A stretch of 64,000 bases of DNA, from NCBI GenBank assembly GCA_031841125.1, contig CM063107.1, forward strand, positions 62,011,814 through 62,075,813, read 5' to 3'. Both the position numbers and the translations under genes were made by a program. How positions within the stretch are numbered: position 1 is the stretch's first letter; each line of letters starts with the position of its first letter. Shown piece by piece: positions 32,884 to 44,299 of this stretch. Source of the stretch: Acanthococcus lagerstroemiae (Eukaryota; Arthropoda; Insecta; Hemiptera; Eriococcidae). The notes beneath the pieces are model-generated. The model did no database searches and was not told the origin of the DNA. It saw only the letters and a list, made by a program, of their open reading frames with translations.

Positions 32884-33129
32884 ATGAAAAATTTTGTAAT
32901 TGGACGCTTTTTTTCCTTCTTTAAAAATATCTTTAAAAAACCTGTAGGGGTCAACGCATATGGTTTTCTTCAAATTGGTCTGGAACAGCGAGTTTTCAAT
33001 CGAATGAGCTCGGCATGGTCTCAGTCAATAGCTAATGAACCAAATTATCCCCATACTGCGTTGAAACGCCGATAGGTAGCGTTGGTGAGCAGTACGAATT
33101 TTAGTCTCAGTTATTTAGCGACAACCTAT

Positions 33130-33420
33130 GTTGGCTAATTTCAACAGCGTTAGCGTACCTAAATTACAGGCTTCAATCTGAAAATGTAAAACTGACAGTT
33201 TTCTGCAAAAACCTTGAAAAATGGTATGTGCCCCAAAATTTGGAAACTCTCGAGGAACCGAGCCTTCTCTTTAGGTACAAGGTCTCACATAAATATAAGC
33301 AACCAGCTGTATTATTTTCTAAACTTCAGCAGATACTCGTACTCTATCTGCAAACAGATAAATTAGTTTAGTCAGTTTTCTACCTGTTGCATTCTATGAG
33401 AAAAGAGGTATATCTTCCTC
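33130..33420. other. no gene recognised
   Basis: Short unique stretch between the mariner relic and the next MITE. Confidence 0.3.
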
Positions 33421-33423
33421 CCC

Positions 33424-33623
33424 CGGGGCCGTACCGACGGGGAGGGTTTTAGGGGTTCAAACCCCTCCCATTGACAAAAAAAAACCAAAAAAAACAACGA
33501 AAAACGATAGGTTGAGACGGAGAGGCGGGCGGGCCTCTGATTGAGACCCTCCCCCCACCAGGAAAAAATTTATCTTGATCGCAAACCCCCTCTCCCCTTA
33601 CCTAAATCCTGGGTACGGCCCTG
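33424..33623. mobile_element. MITE, GGGCCGTACC family, copy 1
   Basis: Ends CGGGGCCGTACCG and the inverse of GGGTACGGCCCTG. The interior has a G-rich GAGACGGAGAGGCGGGC block and CCACCAGGAAAAAATTTATC before the right end, shared with 34420-34662. No target duplication is visible. An (AAT)n microsatellite (33625-33663) abuts the right end. Confidence 0.7.
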
Positions 33624-33931
33624 ATAATAACAACAATAATAATAATAATAATATAATAAAAAAAGTCAACGCTTGGTAAATTTGGCCAACTTCTGATTCA
33701 TTTTGGATTTTGCTAATTGATGGACATTTTTGAAATCTCAAACCAAAAATAAAAAAAACAAAAAATAGGTATGCACTTTTAAAATGTTTTCCAATAATTA
33801 AGAATCGACTTCCTTGAATTAGCCAGTGGCAAAACGTTTTGAAAGGAACATTTTCCCTACATCTCCCATTGCTATGTCCATCCATCCAAGCGCGAAAAAC
33901 CCTTCAAAATAACTGATATTTTCAGTTTAAA

Positions 33932-34211
33932 AAGGGTGTCTAACGGCATGAAAAACATGAAAATAGCATGAATTTGGTAAGAGGTAGCATGAAAGCATGA
34001 AAATGGCATGATTTTTGAAAATTTCAAAGAAAATCTTGAATTTTCATCGATTGTAAATGTTTTTCTTAATAGCTAAGTTATCAAATCACTCGGGGTGAGT
34101 TTTTCAGTGCTGCTTAATGTTGAATGGTTCATGAAAAAATGATAGCGAGTGGCATTGAAAAAGCATGAAAATGGCATGAATTTACAATTTTAAAAATTGT
34201 TAGACACCCTG
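33932..34211. mobile_element. MITE, CAGGGTGTCTAAC-type ends
   Basis: The left end, AAGGGTGTCTAACGGCATG, and the inverse of the right end (TTGTTAGACACCCTG) match. GTTTAAA stands outside both ends (33925-33931 and 34212-34218). The interior near the ends reiterates GCATGAAAATGGCATGAATT words. Confidence 0.78.
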
Positions 34212-34419
34212 GTTTAAATGGACGGAAAACCAAAAACCATTTCATTCACCCTGTTCACCATTTGAATTAATCTGGTTTTGTTTGAAAAATTTCAACTTAT
34301 TCCCCTTGTTCCCTTAGACAACTCTATTGAGGCCAATTAAGAAAATTATGACATATTTTGAAATTTATCGTACGTTATTTAGGATATTTCCAAAATGCAC
34401 CTAGTTCACCGGAAAAGTG

Positions 34420-34662
34420 TAGGGCCGTAACCCCCCCCCCCTTCCCATGACAAAAAACGAACAAAATGGGTTTGAGAGAGAGGAAGGTGGATGTGTCACA
34501 TTTTTTGTAGAAAGTATGAAAATGAGTTTCAAAAAATTTCAAGTTTTTGTCATATACATGCGCGCAATTAGATAAATTTGGGGTATTTGTAGCCCCCCCC
34601 CCCACCAAGAAAAAATTCATCTTAATCGAAAAACACCCCCTTAAATCCTGGGTACGGCCTTG
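34420..34662. mobile_element. MITE, GGGCCGTACC family, copy 2
   Basis: Ends TAGGGCCGTAA and the inverse of GGGTACGGCCTTG. Shares CCACCAAGAAAAAATTCATC and CCTTAAATCCTGGGTACGG with copy 1. C runs lie at about 34431-34441 and 34594-34603. Confidence 0.7.
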
Positions 34663-34944
34663 TCCTCCCCTCGTAGTTTTCACACTTCTACACACAAGCC
34701 TGTATCCTCGTTCTCGAAACGCCAGAACTGCAGTAATTTGGCTCATCTATCTTCTGTTGGTGTAGAAAAATGAAATAGAGATCGAGCATTTAGGGACAGG
34801 AACGAACTGCAAGAAAGAGAGGTCCAATGTCAATGACTATGCATAATTTTCAATCAATAATTGATGGAAAAAGCAAATGAGTATCAGATCGCATTGCACC
34901 TGGTATTTGTCGATTTTCGAAAACCTTCCGATTCGATATTACGC

Positions 34945-35070
34945 CAGTGTGTCTACAGGTGCTGAAAAGTCCTGAATAGGTCCTGAAAGTCCTGAAAAGT
35001 GCTGAAATCGGCGCGAAAATTGAAAAGTCATTCATTTTTGTTAATTTGATTGAAGGTTTCATTTCAAAGT
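34945..35070 (+). mobile_element. left end of CAGGGTGTCTACAGG MITE
   Basis: CAGTGTGTCTACAGGTGCTG is followed by AAGTCCTGAA words repeated four times and CATTCATTTTTGTTAATTT. This order matches the right end of 38726-39191 read on the minus strand. The other end is missing. Confidence 0.6.
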
Positions 35071-35240
35071 TGTCTTTCTTCGATTTTTAATTTTTTTCTT
35101 CAAGTATTAGTGTCTCATTCTTCCTTGTTTTGATGATTGATAATTTGCATTAGTGTAATTTTTGTGATTATTTGAGAGGTCTTATTTTCTAGCCAAATCT
35201 TCTGTTCAAAATTTTAAGTTAGGCCCTTTTTTCTAATTTT

Positions 35241-35424
35241 TGCTCTCAACCTGAGCCCTGGAATCCGCCCTAGACGTTGGGGAGGCTATTAGGGCTGCCA
35301 TAGCCCTCTTCACCTCTTGCCGAAACCCCGGCCTAGGTCGAAATGTAGCGAGTTGCTACGTGGGCTCGAACCCGGGACGTCCGGATTCTGAGACCCGCGT
35401 GCTATCCGCTCGGCCACCAGACCC
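35241..35424 (-). mobile_element. tRNA-derived SINE, copy 2
   Basis: Second copy of the family at 4757-4963. On the minus strand it has the A-box-like TGGCCGAGCGGATAGC and the B box GGGTTCGAGCC, followed by the same body. The A box here is closer to a real tRNA (TGGC-GAGCGG). It lacks the 18 bases noted in copy 1. Confidence 0.82.
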
Positions 35425-35429
35425 CCCAC

Positions 35430-37000
35430 ATAAGAGGCGACCTACTACTTTTTCAAGCCGCTGCAGAGCACAGGACTTCGGTAACTTCTACACATGAGCT
35501 ATTCGTTCACAGGGAGCTGGAGACATGTCACCGCGATCTTTATCTCGAAGCCTGAGCCCGCATAATCGTATTAATCGTTCTCGTTTCCTGATGCGAGTGC
35601 AAGTTCTGGAGTTCAGGTTCGAACTGTTCGGATGACGCTGCTCTAGCGGCAAGGCATCACGAATGCTCCAAGGCTCATGGAAGACCTTTCCAAATCTAAA
35701 ATGTTGGTTACTTCTCATCGTGGTCTACCAACTGTTGCTGTATCGGTTCCTGCTGGCGAATCATGTCGAAAACCAGACGTACCGAGTACGCACGGCACGA
35801 CTTAGTTAAAGGTAACCTTCGCGGAATACCTTGTATAGAATACCTAAAATATTTCATGGTCGCTGCGCCAGCCTATAAACGTACCTATGCGTTTACGACC
35901 ACAGCATCCGGCATTATTGCACGAAACGCCCAAGTACTTCTGGTCAGGCACGATTTTACGCCGCGAACAGCTCTTGAGAAGACGCCGTGCATCGAGAAGA
36001 CTAAACCTGTCTGTCGCACAACTTCATCCATTACTGCGTTTCGTCCTCCTGCGTGTAAATTTTGATAATACGAATTCCAAGTTCAAAGTTCGCGGCTAGC
36101 CCGACGTTACAATAACGTGCATTAGCCCAACGCGTGTGAAATCACGAACCAACACGTGCTGCCACTTGTACGGCATCGCCCTCCGATCCATTCTTCCATC
36201 TTTCGCCGTCTTGGATGTACGAATAAAGTACGAGCTTTTTACGTAATCGCGGCGTTATTTTCGGAAAACGAAGAAAACGGTAGAAAGAGAGACGGAGAAA
36301 AAAAAATGAGAAACAGAAAACACGAAATAGCAAATGCGTAATACGTACAGCCACATGCATGGCAAGAACGAAAATTTCGTGACAGACTTGAGTAATGAGT
36401 GAAACCGGCACAGTCGCAGTTGGAAGTTCTACTCGTGTGCGTCTTCCAAGATTTTCGTTTCTCTCTGTCAACAAACCGAAAATTGGTTCACGCGGAACAG
36501 GAAGTAGGAAGTGTCTCCTCCTCATCTGCGTACATCGTTGATGATTGTGCAAATTGTACAGCCGACGATTTCGCAGACCAGCTGCTCTAATTTATGACGG
36601 CGAGGGCACAGCTGTGGGGTGAACGATCTACGAACCGCAGAGCTTCTTCCATTTTCGCGAGCATTTTGAATTTAGCGTTGCGTTCCTGCCCGACCATCTT
36701 ACTACATTTCGGATACGTTCTGAAGCCATCGTGCCTCGAATCGCGAAATGAGCCAGTCTGCGTGCAAAAGAACCGGACTGAAAGAAGGATACTTACATCT
36801 TCCTGGGATCCACCTTGTTGGTGGAAATATAATCTTGGGGTTCCAGCTGTTCCTCAGGCATGGGTCTCATCCACTCTGATCTTTGCTGGAAATTTTGAAC
36901 GTATTTCGAAAAGGGTAGCCTAGTACCATATCCAGGTTTCAGCCACCCTCACCGGGTAGAAAGTGGCCTTCAAAAAGATCGAAGACAAGATTACTATAAG
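35430..37000. other. non-repetitive, CG-containing stretch; no gene recognised
   Basis: Frames of up to 136 codons (36142-36552 minus, 36594-36923 plus) show no domain. No repeat family of the window enters before about 36930. Confidence 0.3.
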
Positions 37001-37705
37001 TAGAGAAGGTTGGCCAGACCGGGTGGGCAACCCGCAACACGCAACAATATTCCCGTTTCACCCGTGCCGAGATTCACTTCATAAGAAAATAATGGAAAAA
37101 TTGAATTTTTGACGTAAATGGCTCTTATTTTTTTTTTTTTTTTAAATAGTAGCCAATTGAATATTTCATGTAAAAATAATAGAAAAATATGTTGAGGGCA
37201 TCAATTGTGAGTAAAAATCGGAAAAAAGTGCATTCCGGTAAGCGGCCTGAATGATTTGCACTGCAGTGATGTCATTTTCGTCGTTGTGCCTTACACGTCT
37301 GGCCAACCGTCTCTGGTATAATAATCTTGGGTCGAAGAGAAATGGGATGGGTGACGATACCCAGCCTCGGCTTGGCTTTAGGTCGCGAGGGTCCGGTAAA
37401 CCTGCCATGCCCATACGTTCAGCCATCTTTCCATGTGATCGCGAACAAGTCCTGCGAAGAGTACCGTACGCCGCCTTCCAAAAATCCCTGAATCGGGAAC
37501 CAGTGCCCCCCCCCCGCCGTGGGAAAAGGGACTGGACTAAATGCCAAGATCCCTTACTAACTATCTCGCGAAATTTCGACCAAGTTCTGAAGGTGTTATC
37601 GTGCACTGCCGCCTTTTGAAAATCCTCGTGTAGGAAACCTCCCCTCACCACCGCGTTACGAAGAACTGGACAACTGGACTAAAAGTAAAGGTCTTTGTTC
37701 AACAT

Positions 37706-38030
37706 TTTTTTTTTTTTTGTTTATTTACGAGCCACTAGCTGCACCAAGGGCTAAACGGCTTGGCTGGTGGAGGTGGTTGAATTAATGAAAAGAGGTCTGT
37801 GTCGTGGAGGAAGGAGATGAGTTTATCCATTGTCATTGGGTTGTTTTGGAGCATGCTTTTCGTTGTTGGTAGTTGATGTTTTCGGCGGTGAGAGTTAAGT
37901 GAAGGGCAGTGAACTATATGTTCGACCGTGAGTTCATTTGAGGAGCATTTAGGACATTGTGGGGTGGGGGTGTATGGATTGAGGAGGTGCAGGAGAGTAT
38001 GTCCAATTCTAAGTCGTGCTATTACTATTC
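37706..38030 (-). mobile_element. 5'-truncated LINE insertion with poly(A) tail
   Basis: On the minus strand RLRIGHTLLHLLNPYTPT is followed by CPKCSSNELTVEHIVHC, the Cys-Cys-His-Cys knuckle at the end of jockey/R1-type ORF2 proteins, with spacing C-x2-C-x8-H-x4-C. The frame closes at 37735. It is followed by TAAATAAAC and an A run (T run 37706-37719 on the plus strand). The insertion sits inside one unit of the 165-bp array, whose sequence resumes near 38031. Some array bases are missing at the junction. A recent truncated retrotransposition fits. Confidence 0.8.
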
Positions 38031-38725
38031 TGAAGAGATTGCCGTATACACCCATTCAAAAATTCTCAAATCGGAAAATAATTCCTCCCTCTCCTCTCCC
38101 TCCAGCGGAAAATAACCACCTCTCTCTTCTCTTCCCCTCCTCTCTCCATCACGTTTCCTCTCGCTTCTCCTCTTTCCCTACTCCTGCGTGAGAAGAGAAT
38201 GATCTAGACTAAAAGCTGAGATCCTTGTTTCAACCATTTCTTACGAAACTTCGGGCAAGCTCTAAAAAGATTATACCACCTTTCAAAAATCCTCAAAAAT
38301 AGGAAAACAAACTCTCCTTCTCATCGCTCTCCACCGAAAGACACCCTCCTCTCTTCTCCTTCCTCTGCGTAAGAAGAGAATAAATTGGACTGAAGATATC
38401 CTTCTTCAGTCATTTCTTATGAAATTTCGGTTAAGCTCTGAAGAGGGTACCAGGGTACACCGCCTTCTGAGAAGCGTCGCATCGGAAACAACCCCCTCCC
38501 CCACGTGTGGAAGAAGTAGACTGAACGCCAAGTTTCCTGACCAACCGTTCACTTCTGGAATTTCGGACAAATTCTGAAGATGGTAGCGTAAACCGCCTTC
38601 TAAAAATCCTCTAACTGGGAAACACCCTCCTTCGCCAGGGAAAGAACCCGCTAACGCAATATCGGACAAATTCTGAAAATATTGCGGTAAACCGTGTACC
38701 CAAAACCCTCGAACTGAGAACCACC

Positions 38726-39191
38726 CTAGGTGTCTACAGAATTGAAAAGTAAAAATGAGGTACTTTTTCAGGACCCTTTGTGGAACTGTAGCTGACATAT
38801 TTTCGCCGAGTGTGCAAATATTTTTTTCCTCAATTGTTTTATCGCCTCTACCCCTCCCTCCTTTCTGCTCCCCTATTTTCCTCCTCCTTGTGAATATGCA
38901 TTTTGTGCTATACTTTCAATGATCAATCAGAGGAACTGCAGGAAATTTATTTTTGGATATTGGAAACAAATTTATTCTCTGTAATTATTATTATTATTGA
39001 AAATTCTAATATTTTACAACGAATGTTGATTTTTGAGGGGTGTGGTTCTAAAAATATGTATTAACAAAAATGAAGGAATTTTCAATTGTTTTTACTTTTA
39101 ATTTCAGCCCTTTTCAAGACTTTAGGACCCACTTCCAAAATTCAGGACTTTTCAGGACTTGAAGAACTTTCCAGCACCTGTAGACACCCTG
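38726..39191. mobile_element. MITE, CAGGGTGTCTACAGG ends, in the 165-bp array
   Basis: The left end is CTAGGTGTCTACAG and the right end is the inverse of CAGGGTGTCTACAGGTGCTG. Near the right end AAGTCCTGAAAAG-like words are reiterated. An (ATT)n stretch lies at about 38987-38999. Array sequence stands on both sides. A partial copy is at 34945. Confidence 0.75.
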
Positions 39192-40129
39192 CCTCCCCTG
39201 CTATTGAAAGAACCGAACTGGCAGCCACAATTTTCGTCTAACCATCTTTTTACGAAATTTCGACCATGTTGTGAAGGAGTTACCCTGCACTACTGTTTTC
39301 TGAAAAGCCTCGTGTAGGAAACAACCTCCTCTCCCTCGCGTGTCTCAAGAACTGGATTAAGAGCCAAGATCTTTGTCCAACTATTGTCTTACGAAATTTT
39401 GGACGAGTCCTAAAGATATTACCGTATACCGCCTTTAAAAAGTCGTAAAGTTGGAAGAAAACAATCTCTCCCTCCATCGGAAAACAACCTCTTTTCTTCC
39501 TTTCCCCTTCCACAGCGTAAGAAGAAAATAAACTGGATTGGAAGTTAAAATCCTTGCTCAGCCATTTCTTGTGAAATTTCAGACAAGCTCTGAGAAGATT
39601 ACCGTACACCGCCTTTCAAAAATCCTCAAATCGGAAAACAGCCTCTCCCTCCATCACAAAACAGCGTCCTCTCTCTTCACCCCAATGGATTGGACTAGAA
39701 GCCGAGATCCTTTCTCAGCCAGTTTTTACGAAATTTCGTACAAGCTCTGAAGAGGGTACCAGGGAAGTGTCGCATCGGGAGACAATCCTCTCCCCTACGT
39801 ATGAAAGAAGTAGACTGAATGCCAAGTTTCTTGTCCACGCGTGCTCTTTTGGAATTTCGAACAAATTCTGTAGATAGCGTCGCATTCCAAAAATCTTCGA
39901 ATAGAGAAACACCCTTTCCCACCATAGGAAGAGCCAGCTTTCGGCATTTCGGACAAATTCTGAAAGCGGTACTGACCCTTCCCTACTAGTGAAAGGACCT
40001 AACTGGCAGCCAAGATTTCTGGCCACTGTTCAGCCATCTTAAGAAATATCAAGTTAGTATACTGCCTTCCAAAAAGCCTCGAACTGGGAAATAAACCCCT
40101 CCTCCTCCTATCGTACTTGTGAGTTCTGT

Positions 40130-42335
40130 GTAAAGCAACTGAAATTGAGCAGTGTGAAAAATACATAGTAACATAGAATTGACCAGTTTTGATTGGGGAC
40201 GACTTTAAGGGTAGAGAAAGAGGGATTTCAATCTTGCAGACTGTGCTCTGACAAAAATTTTGTAAATCCAACTGCAAAGTCAGGAGTTATTCGGCCAACG
40301 AGCGAAATGCCTGGAATGACCACTTTCTACGTCGCTTATGGAATGCTTTGTCACAGTTTTCCAACTATGTGAACAAAATGAAGATTTCTTTCTATGCCAA
40401 CTGAATACCGTTTTTGACTGGCGAAATGCATGGAGACGTGAATGCTTCCTTTCTCGTCCCTTTCAGTTCATCCTGTTCCAGGGTTTCCGAATCCCTGCGA
40501 GACTTTCTAGTAAAGTATGGGAAATCTCAGTCTTGCCGGGTGTGCTCAAATGAACCTTTTGTAAGTCAAATAGCAAAAACAGGAATTATAAAATTTAGCC
40601 AACGAGCGAAGCCGCTCAGGTAGATCATCGTCTACGTTCCGTTTGATATGCTTTCTTTCAGGTCCCACGTATTCTCAGCGACCTATCAGGTATACGGGGT
40701 AGGGTGGAGAGGAGAGGATTCCAACGTTTCCGACGAATATTGCGAAAAACATTCCAAAATTGAGGTCGAATAAAGAAACTCAAATTTGACCAACAGAATC
40801 TCAATTGTTAACGGGCAAGTATCTAAGGTGGGGTTCAAAATCAAGGGGGGGGGAAGATTTGAACTTTTAGTTGGAAACGCCATCATAGGCCAACTAGTTG
40901 GCATCTTGTACAGAATAAACCGACCAATACTGGTACCTGAAGACAGATGGAATTTGTCACTTAATCGCATTCGGCGGTGCTTTCGCGTAGACTTACATAC
41001 AAACTGGATTTTTCGTAACCAACGTCAAGTCACAAGAAAGCGAATTCAACATTCAAATGAAGAAATATGACTGCATTGTGCACATTGACGCTGAAAACCA
41101 GTACAACCTTTACGGGAAAATCAGCCATGACCTCGGTAATTCAATGCACAATTATACAACCTTACTACAGTCTGGCTGTAGACGCCAAACATAAAAAGAA
41201 AAATTATGCACGGCGAAGACGATGAATCGCGTAAAAAGTTAATTAAATCTTCCGGCCGTATAAGTTTTTTTTTTTTTTCTTTTTCTTCAAATTTAGCGCA
41301 AACGAGAAAGGGGGAAAAATTACCACGGTCGCGCATACACTTCATAGACTCGTCTCCGGTCATTTCATATTCGCTCCTCCCGGAAAAAGAAAAAGAAGAA
41401 ACACGGAAAATCGCCTTATAATTTTGGCTTGTCTCCTTCGACATCGCACACGTTTGCGCTGCATGAACACCTCTCCGTGTTCGTCAGCTCTTTCGAGAAG
41501 AAAAAATAAAATTTATGCGTAGAAACGCAACTAATGTAATCCAGAATTCCGAGTATACAAAACGAAGTTATAGCAATCTGGCGTCGTTACAGATGCAATG
41601 TGGGCGATTTTAATAGCACATCAGATTTGCACCATTTCCACCAGTCATGTATACGGTATACAATTTAATGGAACGCAATTGCGAATTTTGCGACGTGCAA
41701 TGCACACCGCTCGATGGACATACGTTGTTCTGCAAATCGCGTGATTCAACTCCGCGAATTCAATTTCCCGGAGCCGCGATGAAAATAGCTGGGCGACAGA
41801 AACTTTGACGGATGCTCTCAGGACAGAACATCAGAATAACAGCAGGAACAGACGCGACGAAATAAGTACCAAAGCCCTAGCGTCCCTCGTCTGGGGCCAA
41901 ATTAACAACCTACAAGCCTGTGAACTGATACCCATCACGCATTTCGGTCAAGTTCCGACCCTCAGCCCGCCTACGCAGTGGTCACTGCTGCAATATTCAA
42001 TTCTGTATCGAACTGATGCCAACAATTAATTCGAAAACATTCGGGATCTAAGAAGTGACACTCATTCTGTACTTATTGAAATTTTTGACTTTAGACTCGT
42101 CCTCCCCCCCCCCCTACAGCTCAGTTTTCAGTAAGGGTTCAAACTGACAGTAAGAATAGTGTCCATTTCTGAGTGTGAGTGAACGTGGTAATATTCCGTG
42201 TGTGGGTGTGCCAATTCACTTTTTCTTCTTCTGTATTCCAAAGCGCTTTCGGCTGTTATGTCATCATCAGTGGAGTACCCAAAATGAGACTTTTCTCTTG
42301 TGGTCCTGTAGTTATAGTACTGTATGGTAAACCCG
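40130..42335. other. no gene recognised
   Basis: No domain or clear repeat was found. A G run lies near 40847-40855 and a C run near 42103-42113. Frames at 40786-41070 (94 codons plus) and 41121-41444 (107 codons minus) have no motifs. Confidence 0.3.
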
Positions 42336-42341
42336 TTTAGT

Positions 42342-42466
42342 CTTGTGCTCCTATTGGTTGCCTGTGATTATGCAGTCTGTCCAATCAGTGAGTGGTATTA
42401 GTTGTGTGCTCCTATTTGTTGTCTGTGATTGCGCAGTCTGTCCAGTCCGTGGGGGTTATGTTATTA
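42342..42466 (+). repeat. tandem duplication, about 61-bp unit
   Basis: TGTGCTCCTATTGGTTGCCT, GTGATTATGCAGTCTGTCCA then TTAGT is repeated as TGTGCTCCTATTTGTTGTCT, GTGATTGCGCAGTCTGTCCA. Two units. Confidence 0.8.
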
Positions 42467-42670
42467 GTTGGAATAAGTTCTCACTTTGGAAGTTAGTTGT
42501 TGTGTTTATTAGGTTATTTTGTTTTGTTTTTGCCTTTATTATTTCTAGTTCTTTTAATTTTCTTTTTCTTGTGTTGTTTTCTATGTGTAGCAGTAGCGAT
42601 TCCTGTTTTTGTTTTTTTCTGTTTCATTTTCCATGACAAAACTCAGTATTATACAAGGACTAAACTATAA

Positions 42671-43530
42671 GGGGGGCGGAGGGTTGACCCCCTCATAATT
42701 TAACAGTCGGCATATTTTGAATCTGTTCATTAAAATTTTTATTTCTTATGAATGTTTGTTTGCTTACTTTTTTTTTTTCAATAATTGAAAAATATTTCGA
42801 TTAAAAAATCGGCAAATTTTTATTTTTTTAAATGTTTGTCAGCGAATTTTAAGTTTTCAAAAAATATTTATCGGCAAGTATTTCTTCTCCACCTCTCCAA
42901 ACTGAAAGTCAAATTTCGTTTCTGAAAATGGAGTACCCTGGACTCCTATTAGAGACTAGTATTTACGGGCTTTGGTCCTGGTGAATATAGTTAGGAAATT
43001 TAGTCTGGAACAAAAGTCAAGACTCCATGTGTTCTTACTATAAAAATGAAAGGGAGCTTGTGACATGGATTCCTCCAATCCAATCCACTTGAAACTTTTT
43101 AGTTTTTTTTATTCATTTATTTATTGGAACAAATTTAGGAGACGAATCAGTGGAAATTCAGAAAAAAGTACCACCAAGAGTAAATAACGACCACGTTAAT
43201 GTGTAAAGGAAGTTGTGTGTTCCTCTCAAGTATTGCTAACATCTTCACAGCTGACCCTACTAGAACTAGGGTATGCTCATGTGCGCAGATGTGAGTGCTT
43301 CGGAGATACGGTTTCAATCTGCATTTGTCGGGACGAAACTGGGGGGAGGGAATGAAACACCCCCAATAATTTGGCAGTTGGCAAATTTTGATTTTTTTCA
43401 ATCGAAAAGTATTTTGATTGAAAAATCTTTTTTGTCGGCGAATTTTTAGTTTTCAAGTAATATTTGCCGGCAAATTTCCCTTCTCCACCCCCACCCACCC
43501 CCAACCCCAAACGGAAACCAAGTTTCGCAT
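42671..43530 (+). repeat. two copies of a dispersed repeat
   Basis: The first copy (42671-42935) and second copy (43337-43530) share a G-run start, ACCCCC, ATAATTT-GCAGT-GGCA-ATTTTGA, TTTTCAA--AATATTT-CCGGCAA and CTTCTCCACC. Both lie in the same orientation. The nature of the element is unknown. Confidence 0.6.
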
Positions 43531-43599
43531 CTCTTTTACGGTGCCTAACTGTGCTACATTTTTAATCTTCTCGAAAACTGCAGGAAAATTTTCAAGCAA

Positions 43600-44292
43600 A
43601 TTCTTTTCAACTCTCTCCACGACACAAGTTTTTTCTGGAATCTCTCAATTTTGTGCGTTGAAGAAATAATTGTTTCGTGACGCCCTTGTGGAGAACGGTT
43701 CAACTCATTCAGCTTTCCAAATATGTCGGCTAAGTAAGCAAGTTGCAGGCAGAATGTGTTGTATGATGCAGTGATTCACAATGATGGACGGATTCTTTCG
43801 CTGAGCTCTGGTAACAATCCTTTCAATTTTCCTGTCATTGCCGGTACATCATCTGTGCAAATTCCACGACAGTGAAGCCAAGATAGATTGTTCCCAGTGA
43901 GAAATTCATCAACTACATTAAAAATATCTTCACCCTTAGTTGTGGTAACCAGTTCCTTGCAGAACAGGAACTGCTAGATTACACTATCACCGTCAGTAAA
44001 CCTGCCAAATGCAATCAGTTGACTTCTAGAATTTACGTCAGTTGACTCGTCTACCTGCAGTACGAATTGGCGGCAATCCAGTATTTTCTCAACGACCTGT
44101 TCATGCATGTTTTGGGACATTCCACACATTCGACGCCCAAAAGTACTGTCAGAGAGAGGTACTTCTGAGATGCATTCCACAATTTCTCTACTAACATTCA
44201 TCAATTTCCCCCCCCTACATTCCCCCCCCCCCTATTTTATTTGAAATCTCGCGGCACCCCTAGTGCCGTGAAACAGAGTTTGAGAATCACTG
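43600..44292 (-). pseudogene. hAT (Buster/ZBED5-like) transposase relic with 5' end
   Basis: On the minus strand the terminus CAGTGATTCTCAAACTCTG lies at 44292-44274, a typical hAT end. After a C/G-run-rich stretch a 76-residue frame (44204-43974) reads QFVLQVDESTDVNSRSQLIA. The D-E-S-T-D block is a conserved early part of the hAT catalytic core. A stop and frameshift follow. The next frame gives FCKELVTTTKGEDIFNVVDE, LSWLHCRGICTDDVPAMTG and, after another stop, LAYLADIFGKLNELNR. These blocks occur in this order in Buster-type transposases and in host genes derived from them (ZBED5, SCAND3-like). The C-terminal dimerisation region and the other terminus were not found. Confidence 0.8.
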
Positions 44293-44299
44293 GACTAGA

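Larger units (their letters stand above)
32210..33128. mobile_element. palindromic mariner-like element relic
   Basis: Two arms of about 390 bp, 32210-32600 and 32730-33128, are inverted copies. The right end read inward (TAGGTTGTCGCTAAATAACT) matches the known mariner end pattern TTAGGTTG-C--ATAAGT. The left end, TAGGCTGTCGCTAAC, is its shorter counterpart. Both arms carry the C-terminal part of a mariner-type transposase running toward the outer ends. The 130-bp centre carries the third catalytic region once. A TA stands outside the left end (32208-32209); the right flank is TG. The structure fits inverted duplication, or two tail-out copies joined and deleted. Confidence 0.8.
37420..40130. 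repeat. tandem array, about 165-bp unit
   Basis: The block TTACGAAATTTCGGACAAG, CTCTGAAGA--GTACCGTACA, CCGCCTTCCAAAAATCCTCG, AACTGGGAAACA-CC, a C/T-rich run, GAA-AACTGGACT-AA and GCCAAGATCCTTGTC recurs about every 150-190 bp from 37430 to 40090. Copies are diverged and vary in the C/T-rich part. A LINE fragment (37706-38030) and a MITE (38726-39191) break it. Frames of up to 161 codons inside it are by-products of the repeat. Confidence 0.85.

Noticed and set aside
37166..37651. 161-codon minus-strand open frame
   Set aside because: Lies mostly in the tandem array of about 165 bp per unit. Similar frames recur across the array, so it is a by-product of the repeat.
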